Assembly: GCA_030248065.1 (NCBI GenBank)
Contig: JASAMV010005088.1
Location: forward strand, 16,216-80,215
DNA: 64,000 nucleotides
Source of the DNA: Rhynchonema sp. JSB1_4
Lineage: Eukaryota; Nematoda; Chromadorea; Monhysterida; Xyalidae
Direction: 5' to 3'
Shown here: positions 23,994-36,139 of the stretch, one piece after another
Numbering within the stretch: position 1 is the stretch's first letter
How the letters are laid out: each line of letters starts with the position of its first letter
Program-made: the position numbers and the translations under genes
The notes under the pieces: model-generated
What the model saw: only the letters and a program-made list of their open reading frames with translations
Told to the model about the DNA's origin: nothing
Database searches by the model: none

Positions 23994-26092
23994 TAAGCCG
24001 ACGGTGGTGAGCTAAATTGGGAACCACGTTGTGGTCACGTGCTTTATCTGCAGTGGTTGAGATCCCTTACCCTGGCTCACAGCGATCAGGGTTACCACAA
24101 CCAAAATGGGACGACGGATAACAAAAGCATACCGACTCAATAAATAACTGAGTCGATCATGCAAGCGGAACTGAAAATAACCGAATTTCTCACTTTTTGA
24201 CGCACAAAAGCGACCCACAACCAAGTTACTGACTCTGCGCTTTCGTCTTTACCACGAGCGTAACTATCAGTTACAGAGGGGCTTGCAGTTGAGCTGAGCT
24301 CGCAATTCAAATGTCAAGTTAAGAAACAACTTGTGCATATAAAGAGCCGTATATGCCATTGAAAAAAGTTGGCACGCGCGCTTCTGGGTCGGTATCTAAA
24401 GCCGGGGACTTATGCAAGTTGCGGGCTGGGTAACATGATTCTAAAGTGTGCGTCAAGTTACCCAAAATACAAGCGCAATGCTTGCAAGCCCAGTGCACAG
24501 CGCTAACTTGCCATATCGAAGTGACCACATAGAAAAGGCAAGTATATAGTATCCCGTACACATATTCAAATGAGAATTCTCTATGACGTAAACGTGGGTG
24601 GGGCACCCCGTGATAAGGGGGCTTACGCCTCCGAAGCAACATGGTCACTTTTTGACGAGACGAGGAATCTGTTTTTATTGTGACGTATAAGCAGAACCAC
24701 ACTTGGTTGGGTGAGCTGTTTTCTAGCGAAACTGCTTGATGTTCGCAGAACTTTTGAAATCTTTAAAAAATAGGTATAACATGTTTAACAGCTAGAGAGG
24801 GACGAAAGACCGACACGGCTACACTCTGTGTGGCGTTTCGAAACCGGTGCGGTGCACGTGTCTCGCGGGCACGATTTCTTGCCACATGACGAAACACACA
24901 CGCGCGCACGAGAAAAATAGTGGCACCAGAATTTTTGTGTGCTCCACAAAAATTTAGGCCACCGCGGTTTGCCGTAGTGTGAAACAGAATCCACATGGGG
25001 CACCGACGGAGAGTCTTTGAAAGACTGCGCGGCAGCAACGCTCCTCGTGCTTTTCGCTCACCGCCAAGCCGCGAAGACGATTTTTTTGATATCTTTCCAC
25101 GCTTACTTTTGCCGCATACCTAGACGTGAGTTTTTCGGCTGACGAGGGAACTTTATGAACGCTACGCACCTACGGCATCATACAGGCATGATACAGAGCA
25201 AGAGAGAACGAAATTGTGAAACTTTTTCGTGAAGCCCATACGCACATTTGCTGGTTGGTCCTTTGTCCGATCCTAATCAGTTTCCGGTTCCGTTCGGCGA
25301 CGCATTTATTTTAGGTGTCCTTGATGTGCGTCAGCGCTCGGTGTGTTGTGGCAGCACCGCACACGTAGGACCGCCCTATATAAACATCAAATTCGGACTG
25401 GGGTCGGTACGGGACTTGGTTTGGTTTTTGAGTAAAATATTTTGCATTCGGAAATTTCAAAGCATCGAAGACGTTAGCCATCAGCACAATTTTCTTGCCG
25501 CCAGTGGCCTGGGAACAGAATTAGTTAATTATCGCCGTTCGATAGTTTAACGGTCAAAAGTTGGCGAAACCGACGACGGGTCGGTGTCTATTCTCGGCCG
25601 CATTGAGTGAGTGAGTTGTCAGTGTGCGTCACGTTCGAGTGTCATGACACCGTGGATGGCCCATACACGGTGGTACGGTAAGATGGTTCCGTATGGCGTC
25701 CTTGCATTCCAATTCAGAAATGAGGTACAGCGTGGACGAAAAGTCCAACAAAAAACTAATCCGAATTTATGTACCCTAGGTGGCACTTGTGGAGCAACTT
25801 GTCAAAATTTCGGTGCCCAAAAACTTGATAATGATGTCCCTTGGCAGCATCGGTGACGATTGTCAGGAAGACTTCATTAGTTTTTTACCGGCCTTTATGG
25901 TTCAGGCAAACTATCGGTATTTTACCTCGTGGTCTGGTTTTTTTGGTACATTCGGACAAACTGGTTACATAAACCCGTATGCATGACCTTCATCTCGTGA
26001 TCCCGATTCTACGCTGCGTTACTGCAACGCAATCTGCGTTGGATCACAATCCAGGAGTAGGCTGCAATTATCTGGAGTGACCCGGGTACCAC

Positions 26093-26565
26093 CAGGGTTG
26101 GGCAAAAAAACGACGGCGTTTTTTCTTAAAAAAACGACGTTTTTTTTAAAAAACGTCTGGGTCGTTTTTCGTTTTTTTTTAAATCCTGAATTTCCTTGAT
26201 TTTCCCTGATTTTTCAGGGAAAGTACCCTGATTATCAAGGAAAATCAATTTTTTGTCCCATTTTTTCAAAAAGTTTTCGACCAATTTTTACTTTGTCGAC
26301 ATACGTCGGTATACGGAGTTTGACTTTTAATGATGACCCCGGCCAAAGTTGGTCCCATGATGCGGGTCTGATATGGGATCTTAACAACTCGCTAGAAAAG
26401 GGTTGAAACCCGTTTATTTTGCCTCAGAACACATAGAATTACTTCATTTAACCACGTTTTCTTCCTAACATGAGCGTTTTCCAATTTTTTGGGGGCATAT
26501 GTATTTTGGTCATCTGGGCGCTTTAAAAAACGTTTTTTTCAAAAAAACGTTTTTGCCCAACCCTG
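26093..26565. mobile_element. hAT-like MITE, copy 1 (473 bp)
   Basis: Ends CAGGGTTGGGCAAAAA...TTTTTGCCCAACCCTG, flanked by a perfect 8 bp duplication GGTACCAC. The interior is rich in AAAACG runs and shares about 90% of its sequence with the copy at 27500. Confidence 0.92.
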
Positions 26566-27499
26566 GGTACCACCACCATACCCACAGGTATGCAAGTACA
26601 CTAAATGTTATGGCACGCATGTACGTATTTGTTCCACTCCGTCTTCATGGCCTGATGCAATCACAAATTGCCCCCTTTATTCCGGCATAGGCGAACGGAC
26701 CATTCTGGAATACAAAACAGACCACCACATTAAGACGCGGCGCTGGCCAGATGTGTTTTCGCCGTTGTTCCCTTCCGGAACCCGCATTGTGCTGCAGCTT
26801 TTTTGGGCATCCCTGGGAGCACAAGGACGACGGAACTTTAAGAACTATCAAAGCTCGCGTGATTTGGTACATATTTGTATTGTATTCTAGTGTGATACTC
26901 AGACGGTCTCTGAGGCCTGCTTCCGAGCCTGACGCGCGAGGTTCTCCTACTCCCGTTTTGTGACTGGTAAGAGCACCAAGAACTTTCGGAACCCTGCGTT
27001 TTTGGAATGTCACATGGGCGCACTGCACTGATAGCTGCTCCGTGGTCGCTGCTTGCGTCGAGTGCTATCAATAATCTGAATGCGCACATTGGTTGGCATT
27101 AAGATAAATGGCGCCAGCTGATGATATGGCCACCAGTCAAACTTGGGCATACTGTATTGCTGCATGCTCTTCAGCATCGAAGACTCCTACTTTTTCTGTA
27201 TGTTTAGTTTACCCGAGATAATACGGAATATTTGGACCTTCCTGTGGATGGCGCGTAACAGGCACAGGAACTTTGGAGCACGATTATACAACTGTTTTGT
27301 CGTAACTGTTCTGTGTGGGTCATGTTAGAACACAAATATTTTTCAGTGAAGATTTTCCCAGTGCACATTAAAACAAATTTGCGCAACAAACGCTGCTGAA
27401 ACCAAGTCATCATATTGCTCGTGACACGGGTATAGCGCTTGACGACGTTTGCAGATTAGCACGTGCTACTTCGACAGTAGCCAACCGACCGGTTCAAAG

Positions 27500-27997
27500 C
27501 AGGGTTGGGCAAAAAAAACGACGGCGTTTTTTCTTAAAAAAAACGACGTTTTTTTTAAAAAAAAACGCCTGGGTCGTTTTTCGTTTTTTTTAAATCCTGA
27601 ATTTCCTTGATTTTCCCTGATTTTTCAGGGAAAGTACCCTGATTATCAAGGAAAATCAATTTTTTGTCCCATTTTTTTAAAAAATTTTCGACCATTTTTT
27701 ACTTTGTCGAGATACGTCGATATACGGGGTTTGACTTTCAGCGATGACCCCGGCCAAAGTTGGTCCCATGATGCGGGTCTGATATGGGATCTTAACAACT
27801 CGATAGAAAAGGGTTGAAACCCGCTTATTTTGCCTCAGAACACATAGAATTACTTCATTTAACCACGTTTTCTTCCCAACATGAGCGTTTTCCAATTTTT
27901 TTGGTGGCATATTTTGGTCATCTGGGCGTTTTAAAAAAACGTTTTTTTTTAAAAAAAAAACGATTTTTTGGAAAAAAACGTTTTTTGCCCAACCCTG
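27500..27997. mobile_element. hAT-like MITE, copy 2 (498 bp)
   Basis: Same ends as the copy at 26093, flanked by a perfect but different 8 bp duplication, GTTCAAAG. Different targets show independent insertion rather than a segmental duplication. Both copies lie in the same orientation. Confidence 0.92.
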
Positions 27998-28409
27998 GTT
28001 CAAAGCTCACGTGGATATTTCACATTGGATCTCGGCTTGTTGCTTGATTCGTGATGCTGAAACGATTGAAAGAGTGAATTAGCTGGTGCTAGGAGGATCT
28101 AGCAACGTTGTGTTATACCGTGACAACACCCCTACGTTGTATAAACCGCAACATTATTTGTCCCATAGTTTCTGGCTCCGTCCACTGGCTTGTTTGTACT
28201 TCACGAGCCACGCAACAACAACGGTTTTTGGATAAATTTTATTCAGGCGCGAATGTCAGTGGTGATTTCAGAAGGGAATCAATTGGCAGTTAAACAAGTT
28301 GTTTGTTGACAAGAAGTACGATGCATGCAGCTTAAATCCCTTAAATAACGATCAAAAATAATAAACTGTCTCCAATATTGAGGTGTTACTTTCCGCGATC
28401 CTTCAATGT

Positions 28410-29369
28410 TCACGTTTCTTTTTTGTTTTCCGTTGTCAATTTGTTCTTGTTTGATGATGTTGCTGTTGCTGAGAATCCATCCAGTTGCGTTCTGCTTGAT
28501 TTGCTGAACGAGAATAATTCCTCAGTTTTCGAATTTTTCACGCCTGAAATTACGATTAAATGCGGCATTAATTCGAGAAAAACGTTTCGCTGTGTTACTG
28601 CAAACCTGGTCCGATATTACGGCCACATTGCTCTTTGCGTTTCTTCTCTCGATATCTTTCCAGCAATACTTCGTCAATTACGGATCTTGTTTTACTGCCC
28701 ATGGGCGATTTTGCTGATGTTTCACTGATTAAGAAAATATGATTTTGAATTTGAACTAAGTGGTCTTTTACCTTCTTATTTCTTGTCACAAATGTTTCTT
28801 TTATTTTTAGCTACCTTTTTGTTGGTTGCGTTTCATCTTCAAGTGTCGGGAAATCTTCAATCTCTTGCCGTTTACTGTCGGTTGGACTGTCAAGTAATTT
28901 GTTCGTGTGTGCCTGGAAAGAGGGAACTCGGTTTTTGCTTGGGAGCAACAAACGCAGTAACGCAAATATCACTGACGTATTTGCGATTCTGCTCCAATCT
29001 GACCATTTGTGTGCCACCCATCTTTATAATGTCTTCGTTGTTCTTTTTCTTCCGACAACATTTGCAGCAGCAGCACACGCAGCAGCCAATTGCGCAGAGC
29101 AAAATGGCCAACGCTGCAATGCCCGTCACAATGTAGGCCCACGTTGGTAGATGTTTCAACCAATCGATAAATCCCTCATGTATAGTTGGTGCGGTTGTAC
29201 TTGGCAAACTTGATGATGTTTCATTGCCTGGGCTCTTTGTGTAATTTAACAATATTGACGGAATTTCGGTCGGTAAGTCTGTTTCATTGAGTGATGGGGT
29301 AATTTCGGTTTGGAAATCTGACTTTTCAATGATGGCCAACAGTAGAAGAAGGATCAGTCTGGAAGACAT
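28410..29369 (-). CDS. Type I membrane protein with Cys-rich juxtamembrane segment
   Basis: Exons: 28977-29369, 28815-28912, 28606-28724, 28410-28543, total 744 bases and 247 residues; phases 0, 2 and 1 all match. It has a signal peptide (MSSRLILLLLLAII), a Ser/Thr-rich ectodomain with N-glycosylation sites at Asn28, Asn42 and Asn49, one membrane helix (about 77-95) and then a run containing CCVCCCCKCC followed by RKKK. The tail of about 140 residues is polar. The segment from LPTWAYIV to the cysteines and lysines resembles the membrane region of synaptotagmins, whose juxtamembrane cysteines are palmitoylated. No C2 domain follows, so I do not call it a synaptotagmin. Function unknown. Confidence 0.72.
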
Positions 29370-30683
29370 GTCGAATACAAGTCAAGATTGCTCAAAATTT
29401 TAGAAAATAAAATACTTTTTGGAAATACTGTAGAAATAAATGTTATGGAATCGAGAACTGTATTGAACCGTCACGATCCACGGCAAAGGGCGTGCATATA
29501 CATCTGTCCAGCGTGTCAGTGAAATTCTTCACAAACTTATGACCCCATGTCAAGGGATAAAACAAGCATGTCACCATTGTTCTAACAAAGAAACATTTTA
29601 ATCACAACTGTCTGATGTTGTATATCGAAAAACAGAAAATCGTTCTGCAAAACTGGGCTTCTGTTAGAAGAAATATGGCACGTTGGCAATGGCACAGCGA
29701 AGGAAAGTGCACATAAACGGACACAATGTACCATACCGTGTATTAAGGTCGATTTATACTTCTGACTTCCGGGAAGTAGAAGTCAAAATCGGGAGAAGTC
29801 ACTACCACGCAGAAGTGCCCGGCAAGGCAGTGATTGCATGTGGCGATTGCCTGTTCCGCTCTGTCCATTGACCGCTGCCTGCCGTCTACTGTTCTTGCTC
29901 TGTTAATGAGCTGACCGAACGGGCAGTCACAAATTTCTGACTGCTACTGCCGGGCAGTCAGAGTATAAACCGACCTTTATACCGTCATCAGTAGCACATG
30001 ATCGAAAGGGTGAAAAGATAATGCGCAGTTCATCACACAGATAAAGCAATTTTGCTGTAACAAACAATCACTGAAAACATCTGTGCTGGCATGAACGCCA
30101 CGCGCTTTGGCAACTCATGACACATGATGTGGAGTCGGCAATCACGTCACGACAATCTTGTAATTGTGATTGGCTAATAAATGTTCGTGTTCAGACCACG
30201 CCCGACCACAACAATTCTCTGAATCGGTTGTTCTACCCACCACCACTTGTTTACGTATTTGTGTGGGACTTTATGGTGGTCAGCCCGTCTCAACAGTCGG
30301 TTTACCTTTTGAGTAGGCTGGCTGATGACTGGTACGTCTGAACATTCTTTCCTTCACAGTGGTTGACGTTGTGTTCACCAGCAGAGCATGAAAAACGTGA
30401 CATTCAGCACAGTTTCGACGGACAATATTGAACCGAATCGAGAAACTCATGTGTTTATTAGCGTGGTCAGAAAATACACCAGACCAGAGCGTGAGAATGG
30501 ACTCACATTCGCATGTGCTACAAATCGACATTTTTCGTACTCTCGGATTTCCCAACCGAGTCAATAACAAACTATTGACAGATTCAGTACATACACAAAA
30601 TTTTTTCAGAGATTATCAATCCAACAAAGAAATGGAAGGGATCTATAGTTTTCTGTGCATTTAGATCTGACTCAAATCAAAAT
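29370..30683. other. Intergenic region between divergent genes
   Basis: Probably holds the promoters of both the minus-strand type I protein and the plus-strand transporter. It contains one MITE (29746-29976). No exon or RNA gene recognised. Confidence 0.45.
29746..29976. mobile_element. MITE with TTA target (231 bp)
   Basis: Inverted ends AGGTCGATTTATACTT and (reverse) AGGTCGGTTTATACTC are flanked by TTA on both sides. A 3 bp TWA target suits Harbinger-like elements. The interior also pairs as GACTTCCGGGAAGTAGAAGTC-like versus CTGACTGCTACTGCCGGG. Confidence 0.8.
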
Positions 30684-33600
30684 ATGGTGGAAATAGAAGA
30701 ATCATTGTCTGAGAACGATGAACCTGTGGTAACGAACCGCAAATCCAGCAAATCATCGATATTCGGTCAAACGCCGGAATCGCTTCCTCAGGACGTCGAC
30801 CCAGCTGTGACAAACCGTAAATCAAGCAAATCAGCCATATTTGGCAGTGATCCGTCCAAACCTAGACACTTGCCACATGGTGATTCTGTAGTCTCTCAAC
30901 AACCAATCAGCTGGCGTCGGGTCGCGCCGGACGGTGGTTGGGGTTGGGTGGTTGTGTTGGGTGCATTCATGATCCACGTGATCGCCGATGGATTCGTCAA
31001 CAGTCTCGGATTGATGATGACTGGCATGTCCAAGGATCTCGCAGTAGGAAACACAAAATGCTCATTGATACTCAGCATACAAGTGGGCTTATCGCTTGCC
31101 ACCGGTTAGCACTTAATTTTCCGACATTATCGTATCGCTCTAAGGTTATCTTGACAGGGATAAACGATGTTTCACGCCACAATACGCATTTCAGAACCAG
31201 TTGCAAGCGCGTTTGCCAGTCACTACGGGTGTCGTTCAGGCGCCCTGCTTGGAGCGATGCTCATGAGCATTGGTTGTGCAATTAGTGGAATCCCCGATGT
31301 GCGGAGCATATATTTCTTGTATTTCAGCATCGGCGTTCTCATGGGTGAGTTTTTTGACATCCCTATCCCCCTAACCGGTAAATGACCATTCATGCTATTC
31401 TTCAACAACTCAGGAATTGGCTACAGCCTGGTGTACATTTCGGCCCTGCTGTCAGTGTCGATACATTTCGAACGCAAACGAGCTTTGGCCACAGGCCTGA
31501 CCGTATGCGGTGCTGGCGTAGGCACTGCCATATTCGGTCCGCTTACACGATATTTGCTCACGCCGAAGGACAACTGGAGAGAAGCGCTACTGTTTGACGC
31601 TTGTAAATTTTGTCCTAAAACCTTGTTTGTTGCTCTATATCGTTCATCACTTTTTGAGGAACATGTATACAAACACATTGTCTGTTTCCAGGTATTATTC
31701 TGTTCTGCATGCTTTGCGGAACTGTGTTTGATGCTGTGAAATTGGAACCCGTTTACGAAGATGATCTTCGTAAGCAGCAGGTGAACACTGTATGCTTTGG
31801 ATTGCATTCCGACAAATGCTATAATTTCACTTACGATCAGATTATTTGGAACGTTATTTCAGTTGGCATGGCACTGCAAAACAAACTAAGTTATGAGCTG
31901 TTTGCTTTTGCCGCAGGGAAGTTCCTCTGTTACAAATGAACGCGGGCAATCACGCAAAATGCCTATTGTTCCGGTGCAATTGGAAACAATTTCCAGTGGA
32001 ATCGAGTTTGATTTCACCAAGCCGCCGTTGCGAAAAACACAGACACACTGTCAGTGGCCGACTTCAGACTTGAACAACAGCTATAAACACCACATTGTGA
32101 GTTCAGGCTTTATTCCATTTCATTTGCTCAAAGAAATATTTTCTGAGGTCTACCGTAATTAATCGCAGAAATGTTTACGTAAAATTGTTGTCAGGAAGCA
32201 AGAAGAGCGATATCGATTGGGATGGGTGATCCTGAGATTCCTGCAAAGCTGGTTTGTCAACAACCTATACAAGTCTCATCCTGATGCCACAGAACGTAGA
32301 GGACAAACATGTTTTTTTGCATTTAGCGAAACCATGAATCTCTTCAAGACACCGGGTTTCTGGAGCTACGTGACGTTTTCTATTTTTGGAGCGCTACCAA
32401 TCTTCCGGAATATATGGAAAAAGCTGACCATGTTCGAGCGATTTCAGTCCCACGTGAAAATCAGCAATCAGGTTGTTGTGTGCATGGCACTACTGCAGCT
32501 GCTCACTTTTGAGCATAGTTTCATTGCACTGCGACAAGCATGCTAGCCAGGCAAAGGGAATAAAAGTATTTTAAAGATTGCTGTGCGGTTTGTAGTCACA
32601 AAAAGAAATATCTTGGCTTATTTTTTTGCACCATAGATGGTCCAAAAACACCGAACGATGAGCAAGCGGCAGCCGAGCTTACCCAAGAAGAACCGGTCAG
32701 ACCACATCAGGTTGCTGCGTTGCCGGATTTCAAAAAGTTCGTGTTTCAGTGGTATCTTGATGGCCCACATGTTCAAATGTAAAGTACCTCGGTTTTCAGT
32801 GCGTTGTTCAAAATGATCAACCCTTCCCTACTTCGCGATCGCCTGTTCCTACTGTTCTGCGTTTCCAACTTCCTGACCAGCATTGCGTACAACGTTCCCA
32901 TCTTCTACCTTCCTGACAAAGGCGTGGCTGACGATGCGTTTACCGCAGCGAACTCGTTCCATCTGATCACAAGTTTTGGTGAGTTAACTTCGGCCTTTTT
33001 AAGTTCCCTTTGAATTTACCATATATATGCGAATAATCCAGGAATTGCAACCACGGTGAGGCGTGTGTTGTTCCTAGTCTTGTCCGAAAGCCACGTCCGT
33101 TGTGGTCAAAGCACACTTGTCGACCCATTGTGCATCTACACACTTCTCATGGCTGTTGCCGGTGTGGTGACCATTGTCAGCTGCTTGATAGAGAAAGAAT
33201 ATGTGCATTTGATAGCATATTCAGCCATATTCGGTCTGACGATCAGTGAGTGACAATGCTTTCTTTAATTTCGAAACGTGCGTGCGATGGTGATCAAACA
33301 GCCATTTAATTTAAAGCATTTAGTGTTGGCAAATTTTCGTGAAGGAAAAATTTCCTCAACACCGATTCCACGTGTGTAAAGTCGATTACAACGCCGCAGG
33401 TGTGAACATTTGTCTGACGTCCAAGTTGTTGGTAGAGCTGGTTGGTCTCGACCATCTGACAAACGCATCCGGTCTGGTCATGCTCTTCCAGGGAATCGGG
33501 GCCGTCGCTGGACCGCCCATTGGAGGTTAGCAAGTATCCGGCTCAGCATTTTGCACGCTGTCTAACGTTGCACGCTGATAACGTAACGTTGTTTTTGAAA

Positions 33601-34468
33601 TGGTGGAAAAGATGCTTCTTGCATGCTGGGCGAACAATTATAGTATTTCCTTATTATAAGGAAGGAAAGGAAAGTCAAAGGAAGCCGTGTCAACGTTGTA
33701 ACCAAACTCCTATGTAGCTGAGGTCGAAATTCCACGACTCCCGTTGAAAATGCAACGAAAGAGAAATCACACGTGACATGCACGCCGCCGACGTCACCAG
33801 AAGCCTGAAACATTGTTTCGTGCGCTGGCTTCTTTCGTTTCGCGTGACGTCTGATTTCTCTTTCTTTGCATTTTCAAGGTGAATCGCACAATTTCGACCT
33901 TAGCTAGGAGCAACTGGAACGCACGTTGAGTGGGTGTTTGGACCAATGTAATAAGGAAAGACTATACAATGTATTCTCGCTGTATGGGGCCACTTTCGCG
34001 CGCCCTGTCCACTCAGCACTGTAGGTAGCCAAAATGAGAAGAGCGAGAACCAGACCGTGCCAAAAGAAGCTGGGTGTTTTGTACGTACGGAGCGAGACGT
34101 GAGCGGATCGGGACGCACGCCCGCTGCGACGCGTTCCAAAGTAGCCTCATACAGCGATCGTCACTGTACAGGTATATTGTACGTTGTACAATTTTACAGC
34201 AGCCTCCAAAGTTCACAAAACATATTCTCAATCAAAAAATCACCCGCCCACACTCGACTCCAACACAGGTATAATTGTATTGTCAGGGTGTGTCATCGAC
34301 AGATTCAATGCGACCAGCACTGATGACGTCAAGCAAATCAACCAGTACGATTACGTGTTCATCGGATCGGGCGTCATTTTGCTGATCTCTTCCAGTCTGA
34401 TGATCTGCGTCTGTTCATGTTTCAAAATAAATTATTGGCGAAAAAAATCAAGCGAGAAAAATCCCTGA
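30684..34468 (+). CDS. Monocarboxylate transporter-like (SLC16, MFS)
   Basis: Plasma-membrane carrier of the major facilitator superfamily, expected to move lactate, pyruvate or related acids with protons. Exons: 30684-31104, 31195-31344, 31414-31602, 31692-31780, 31917-32096, 32195-32225, 32637-32736, 32800-32978, 33042-33245, 33400-33525, 34287-34468, giving 616 residues with all phases matching. The family signature DGGWGWVV is at residues 83-90, at the first helix. Other family blocks are VASAFASHYGCRSGA, the helix-4/5 region with FERKRALATGL, SNFLTSIAYNVPIFYLPD, and LLVELVGLDHLTNASGL with FQGIGAVAGPPIGG. A long loop lies between helices 6 and 7. The N-terminus has a repeated motif TNRKSSKS[S/A]IFG (residues 17 and 43). 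A MITE sits in the last intron. The very short exon 32195-32225 (31 bases) is the least certain part. Confidence 0.9.
33639..33966. mobile_element. Mariner-like MITE in transporter intron, copy 1
   Basis: Ends TATAGTATTTCCTTATTA and (reverse) TATAGTCTTTCCTTATTA. An inner inverted pair is centred on CTGAGGTCGAAATT and the reverse of CTAAGGTCGAAATT. A reverse-oriented copy lies at 55299-55609. It lies in the last intron of the monocarboxylate transporter. Confidence 0.82.
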
Positions 34469-35206
34469 ACCCGCATATATTTCATTTTTTATCATGTACA
34501 CTATCATAGTTTAACCATCATTGATTATAGATTCTTGTGACGAGGGCTCATGTTTACGGATGCTGCGTTGGTATACAAATTCACATATCTGACTGATGTT
34601 ATGTCAATTGATCATCTGCAACGGATCTCTAAGTGGTTTCGCTATGATATCTAAAAGCTGTGTTCTTCGCTTTGTTTCTTTTGTTCTGACGTTGTCAACC
34701 TGGACAACACAACGAAAAAACAGAGGCGAACCCCGCCCAGGCCGTTCACCCATTGTTCCTCCACCCGTTGCTGACGCAATTAAAGAGAAAAACAATTTTT
34801 CGGACGGAGGACAGCAGAGATCGGAAACGGGCCGGGTAAAGTCGGCCCGGCCCGGCCCGGTCGGCGAAAAGTCCGGCCCGGCCCGGCCCGGTGGAGGGCT
34901 GCAGGTCGGCCCGGCCCGGCCCGTTTTGGCTTGAGGTCGGCCCGGCCCGGCCCGGCCCGGTCAGCCAATTTTCAAGGGCTGAAAACTAAAAAAGTCCAAA
35001 AAGCTGAAAAAAATTCGAAAATTTTCTGCAGAATACTTGTTTTCACTGGTTGGTACGGCTGGGGCTGGGGGGAAGGGTAGGTAGGTAGATTGACGCGCCA
35101 TCCTGATGCAGTACGTAAGTCGCCGCCCCGGTTGGTTAGTAGGTATGGTTAGTATGGTATAATTTTTGCTCAAAATGGTTTAAAATCGGTATTTTTCACT
35201 CCATAT

Positions 35207-35672
35207 CAGGGTAGTACTTGGGGGGGGGGGGGTGGGGGGCCCCCCCCCAAATTCATCTATCTATCGTCAACACTTTTTGATTTCATCTATCTATCGTCAA
35301 CACTTGTGGGCAAATCTATCTATCGTCAACAAATTCTGGGAACAATCTATCTATCGTCAACACATTTCGACCCCAAAATGGGCATTTTTGCCTCAAAATG
35401 GCTCAAAATTGGTATTTTTGTCCCAAATAGGCAAAAAATCGCGGATTTAGTACATCTAAGTGCATTTTCATTAATATTTACACATTATTACCTACTTAGT
35501 ACACCATGCTGTACCTTGATTTTTGGCGACCCCCCCCCCCCACCATCTATCTATCGTCAACAAGTTTGGGTCGACCCCCCCCCAGATTTCGGACTTGGGT
35601 CATCTATCTATCGTCAACACATTTCGGGTCCCAATCTATCTATCGTCAACACCCTGACCAAGTACTACACTG
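35207..35672. mobile_element. hAT-like MITE with ATCTATCTATCGTCAACA repeats
   Basis: Ends CAGGGTAGTACTTGG...CCAAGTACTACACTG, flanked by a perfect duplication CTCCATAT. The interior holds about seven interspersed copies of ATCTATCTATCGTCAACA plus C and G runs. A deleted relative is at 36667-36737. Confidence 0.92.
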
Positions 35673-35812
35673 CTCCATATAGGTGAAAAATCGCGCGTGA
35701 CGCGCGAAATGAGCGCTTAAGAGTACATTCTCATCAATATGTAGACATAAATTCCCGGACGACTCCCCCCAGCTCGGCCGGTCGGTACTACAGTAGGTAG
35801 GTTGATTGCAGG

Positions 35813-36139
35813 CAGTGTAGTTCCTGGGGGGGGGGGGGGGGGGGCCCCCCCCCCCGCCCGCCGCCCCCCCCCCGCCGCGCCGCCCCCCCCCCCCCCCCCG
35901 CCCGGCCCGCCCCCCCCCCCCCCCCCCCTTTTGCAAGCGTTGGATTCTTGAAATTTTTTTCTTCCACCCATTTTTTCCAAAAAAAGGTAAAAATAGGTCA
36001 AATTTTCTACCTCAAAAAGTGACTTTGTCCTTAATTTGGGTCTTCCCCCCCCCCTTCCCCTCCAGGGAGGTACACTAACCGCCGCAGGGAAAAAAGGGGT
36101 AGGTACACTAACCGCCGCGCCGGACCAGGAACTACACTG
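35813..36139. mobile_element. hAT-like MITE with long G/C homopolymers
   Basis: Ends CAGTGTAGTTCCTGG...CCAGGAACTACACTG, flanked by a perfect duplication ATTGCAGG. About 100 bp (35826-35928) are almost only G and C runs. The right half holds TACACTAACCGCCGC twice. The copy at 39654-40010 is in the opposite orientation. Confidence 0.92.

Larger units (their letters stand above)
18676..28409. other. Gene-poor interval with satellite and MITEs
   Basis: Nearly 10 kb without an exon I can support. The longest frames (for example 21554-21979 and 24319-24702 on the minus strand) have no motif or splice evidence. Definable content is a 150 bp tandem repeat, two hairpin MITEs near 20.3 and 20.6 kb, a Harbinger-like MITE at 23.7-24.0 kb and two copies of a hAT-like MITE at 26.1 and 27.5 kb. 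Confidence 0.5.

Noticed and set aside
23573..24010. 145-codon frame with repeated GFRVSGF-like peptides
   Set aside because: It is the translation of the heptamer arms of a MITE.
25370..25550. TATATAAA box followed by an open frame
   Set aside because: The frame has no motif or splice partner. A TATA word alone is not evidence of a gene.
28783..29136. 117-codon plus-strand frame opposite the type I protein gene
   Set aside because: The minus-strand model explains the region with matching phases, signal peptide and membrane helix.
34596..34934. Frame ending in RPGPVGEKSGPARPGG-like repeats
   Set aside because: Produced by the CGGCC array of the hAT-like element.
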